From Actinomycetes bacterium (GTDB lineage Bacteria > Actinomycetota > Coriobacteriia > Coriobacteriales > JAEZXW01), in assembly GCA_023419515.1 (NCBI GenBank), contig JAEZXW010000037.1, forward strand, positions 1-6,453: a DNA stretch of 6,453 bases, read 5' to 3'. A program made the translations under genes and the position numbers. Positions within the stretch are counted from its first letter, which is position 1; every line of letters starts with the position of its first letter. Below are positions 5,066 to 6,453 of the stretch, piece by piece. The notes beneath the pieces are model-generated. The model was not told the origin of the DNA, did no database searches, and saw only the letters and a list, made by a program, of their open reading frames with translations.

Positions 5066-6001
5066 CTATGCCTTGGCAACCAGGGGAGCTGCAACCTGCT
5101 TCTTGCGTGAGAGCACGCCTGGCATCCAAACGCCCTGCTCAGAAGGCTCAATCTCAAGACCGCGGCGAGCAATCGAATCATCGCCTGCGACAAAGACCTG
5201 CGAGCCCTCCTCAAGAATATCGGTCACCAGCATGACAAAAGTCTCAGCGCCCTCGCGTGCCAGATACGCATCCATCGCAGCAAGGATCTCAGCCGACTGC
5301 ATGAGTGCCGCGTTCTTATCAACTGTCTCATACTGGCCGATCAAAACCGCATGACCATTCATATCAAAGCGCTTGGTGTCGCGTGAAACCATCTGCTCAG
5401 GCGTAAAGTCGCCCGCGCCGCGTGCGTTAAATACCCACTTGCCAAAGGCAACAGGATCCTCACCACAAAGCTCACCCAGCTCAACAGCAAGCTTGCGATC
5501 GGTTTCGGTGCAGGTCGGGCTTTTCATGATAACGGTGTCAGTCATGATGGCGCTCAGCATGATACCAGCAAGCTCTGGGGTGATTTCGTAGCCCATGCGC
5601 TTGTACAGGGTGGCAAGCACTGAGCATGACGAACCAATTGGCATATTGATAAACCAAATGGGATTGGGGGTCTCGAGGTTGGCAATGCGGTGATGGTCGA
5701 TAACGCCAACCACCTCGGCATGCTCCCAGCCGTCAACCATCTGTGTGGTCTCATTGTGGTCGGTCAAAAAGATGCGCTGAGCAGCCTCACCCTCAACAGG
5801 GGTGATCTCAGTCAAAAGCTCTGGCTCAGCAAAGCCATAACGGGCGAGCACCTCAGAGCTTTCCTTGGGCATCTCACCCAGACGAACCGGCACATAGGTG
5901 TTCTCAGGATCAAACTGATTCATGAAATGAGCGCCGATCACCGCACTCATAATTGCATCGTTATCGGGGTTCTTGTGACCGATGACATAAATTGGATTCA
6001 T
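5066..6001 (-). CDS. ppaC: Manganese-dependent inorganic pyrophosphatase (family II, DHH)
   Basis: Cytoplasmic enzyme that hydrolyses pyrophosphate to two phosphates and so pulls biosynthetic reactions forward. At 311 aa it is full length (Bacillus subtilis PpaC is about 309). Seen: GHKNPDND (8-15; metal ligands H9, D13, D15), FLTDHNE (78-84; D81), VIDHHRIANLE (100-110; the DHH motif with H103 and H104), PIGSSCSVLA (121-130), AIMTDTVIMKSPTCTETD (151-168; D155), VTDILEEGS (259-267), and the DHHA2-domain substrate motif SRKKQ (298-302). No CBS-domain insert is present, so it is the unregulated form. The ATG is preceded by GGGAGA about 7 nt upstream. It follows the helicase gene by 124 bp and ends before a hairpin terminator. 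All catalytic residues are present. Confidence 0.97.
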   Translation of the reverse strand: MNPIYVIGHKNPDNDAIMSAVIGAHFMNQFDPENTYVPVRLGEMPKESSEVLARYGFAEPELLTEITPVEGEAAQRIFLTDHNETTQMVDGWEHAEVVGVIDHHRIANLETPNPIWFINMPIGSSCSVLATLYKRMGYEITPELAGIMLSAIMTDTVIMKSPTCTETDRKLAVELGELCGEDPVAFGKWVFNARGAGDFTPEQMVSRDTKRFDMNGHAVLIGQYETVDKNAALMQSAEILAAMDAYLAREGAETFVMLVTDILEEGSQVFVAGDDSIARRGLEIEPSEQGVWMPGVLSRKKQVAAPLVAKA

Positions 6002-6125
6002 TGAATTTCTCCCTCAATCTGCATTACCGCGCGTCATGCCTGTGCGATGGGCTGATGCACGGTGTCTACCCGCTTTGTGTGCGCAGTTTCAACGTACACC
6101 AATCATCACGAGCCTACATCACACG
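6002..6125. other. Spacer between the helicase gene and ppaC
   Basis: These 124 bp hold the ppaC SD (GGGAGA). On the minus strand there is a poor promoter-like pair, TTGAAA (6092-6087), then 18 nt, then TAGACA. I see no convincing hairpin terminator after the helicase stop, so read-through from the helicase gene into ppaC is possible. No small gene with a ribosome site is evident. Confidence 0.4.
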
Positions 6126-6453
6126 TTATTCGACAATTTTAACGATCGGCGCAAAGCCTTTCATGAGTTTTTTGACCTTGCCATCCTTTTGAAAAACAAT
6201 CTCGAGCGAATCTCCTTTAACCGACTGTACCCTGCCGCGGCCAAAGACCTTGTGATCAACAAGGTCACCAGGAGCAAATTCTTCGCCCGCCTTACCTGCA
6301 TCAAACTGGGGCGCGCTTTGCTTAACCCGTGAGGACGAAGAGCCAAAGAGACTTCCGCCATACATCTGTGAGCCTGTGCCTGAGCCAAAGGTTGAGCGAC
6401 GATCGCCGCGCTTTGCCCAGCCAGTGCCCTCAAAACCCTCGCTGCCTACCCCA
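6126..6453 (-). CDS. pcrA: ATP-dependent DNA helicase UvrD/PcrA, C-terminal end only
   Basis: The last 108 codons of a gene whose 5' part lies beyond the right edge. The visible part is a low-complexity Gly/Ser/Arg linker (SEGFEGTGWAKRGDRRS, then FGSGTGSQMYGGSLFGSSSSR). A small C-terminal domain follows: FAPGDLVDHKVFGRGRVQSVKGDSLEIVFQ, then GKVKKLMKGFAPIVKIVE and TAA. The pattern F-x-x-GD-x-V-x-H-x-x-FG-x-G-x-V ... KKL ... FAP is the Tudor-like tail of Gram-positive PcrA, which binds RNA polymerase in relatives. The helicase motor motifs are outside the window, so the assignment rests on this tail alone. Family function is superfamily 1 3'-5' unwinding in repair and at transcription-replication conflicts. 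The in-frame ATG at 6365 is internal, not the gene start. Confidence 0.85.
   Translation of the reverse strand, partial: GVGSEGFEGTGWAKRGDRRSTFGSGTGSQMYGGSLFGSSSSRVKQSAPQFDAGKAGEEFAPGDLVDHKVFGRGRVQSVKGDSLEIVFQKDGKVKKLMKGFAPIVKIVE

Noticed and set aside
4944..5354. Plus-strand open frame of 136 codons opposite ppaC.
   Set aside because: It lies antisense to the fully conserved pyrophosphatase gene, has no ribosome site, and its product is Arg/Ser/Ala-rich noise typical of a shadow frame.

Overview
The window looks like chromosomal core DNA from an actinobacterium, most plausibly class Coriobacteriia (an Eggerthellaceae-like anaerobe of moderate G+C). This rests on three things: a Corynebacterium AspT-type aminotransferase, a menaquinone methyltransferase beside a possible futalosine-pathway deaminase, and a family II pyrophosphatase. 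The assignment is by resemblance only. There is no rRNA, tRNA, insertion sequence, CRISPR array or prophage gene. All genes but one read on the minus strand, so they are listed here from right to left in transcription order.

Right edge (6453-6126): the C-terminal end of a UvrD/PcrA-type DNA helicase. After 124 bp comes ppaC (6001-5066), a complete manganese-dependent inorganic pyrophosphatase, followed by a structured 3' region and a good minus-strand hairpin terminator (4970-4933). The 310-bp gap to the next gene also holds a promoter with a perfect TTGACA-CGC-TGTCAA dyad on its -35 box. This is very probably the autoregulatory operator of the TetR-family regulator that follows (4755-3997).

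Middle: a short repeat-bearing convergent spacer (3882-3996) separates tetR from the only plus-strand gene, a small 81-87 aa protein of unknown function (start 3636 or 3618, end 3881). That gene diverges from the left-hand operon across a 75-93 bp region in which -10-like hexamers of the two strands overlap.

Left part (3542-1): a tight minus-strand operon of three genes. These are a PLP aminotransferase (GTG start), a UbiE/MenG methyltransferase that overlaps it by 23 bp, and, 24 bp further on, a COG0402-type amidohydrolase that runs off the left edge. MenG makes the last methylation in menaquinone synthesis. The HTHLE-type amidohydrolase may be the aminodeoxyfutalosine deaminase (MqnX) of the futalosine route, which would make this partly a menaquinone operon, but its usual catalytic Glu is a Gly. 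All three operon genes carry short tandem duplications in tails or inserts, which is the most unusual feature of the window.

I did not find a convincing new multi-gene system. The points most worth checking are the atypical deaminase, the PQVDx-repeat tail on MenG, the orphan small protein, the TetR operator region and the branched fold in the ppaC 3' region.
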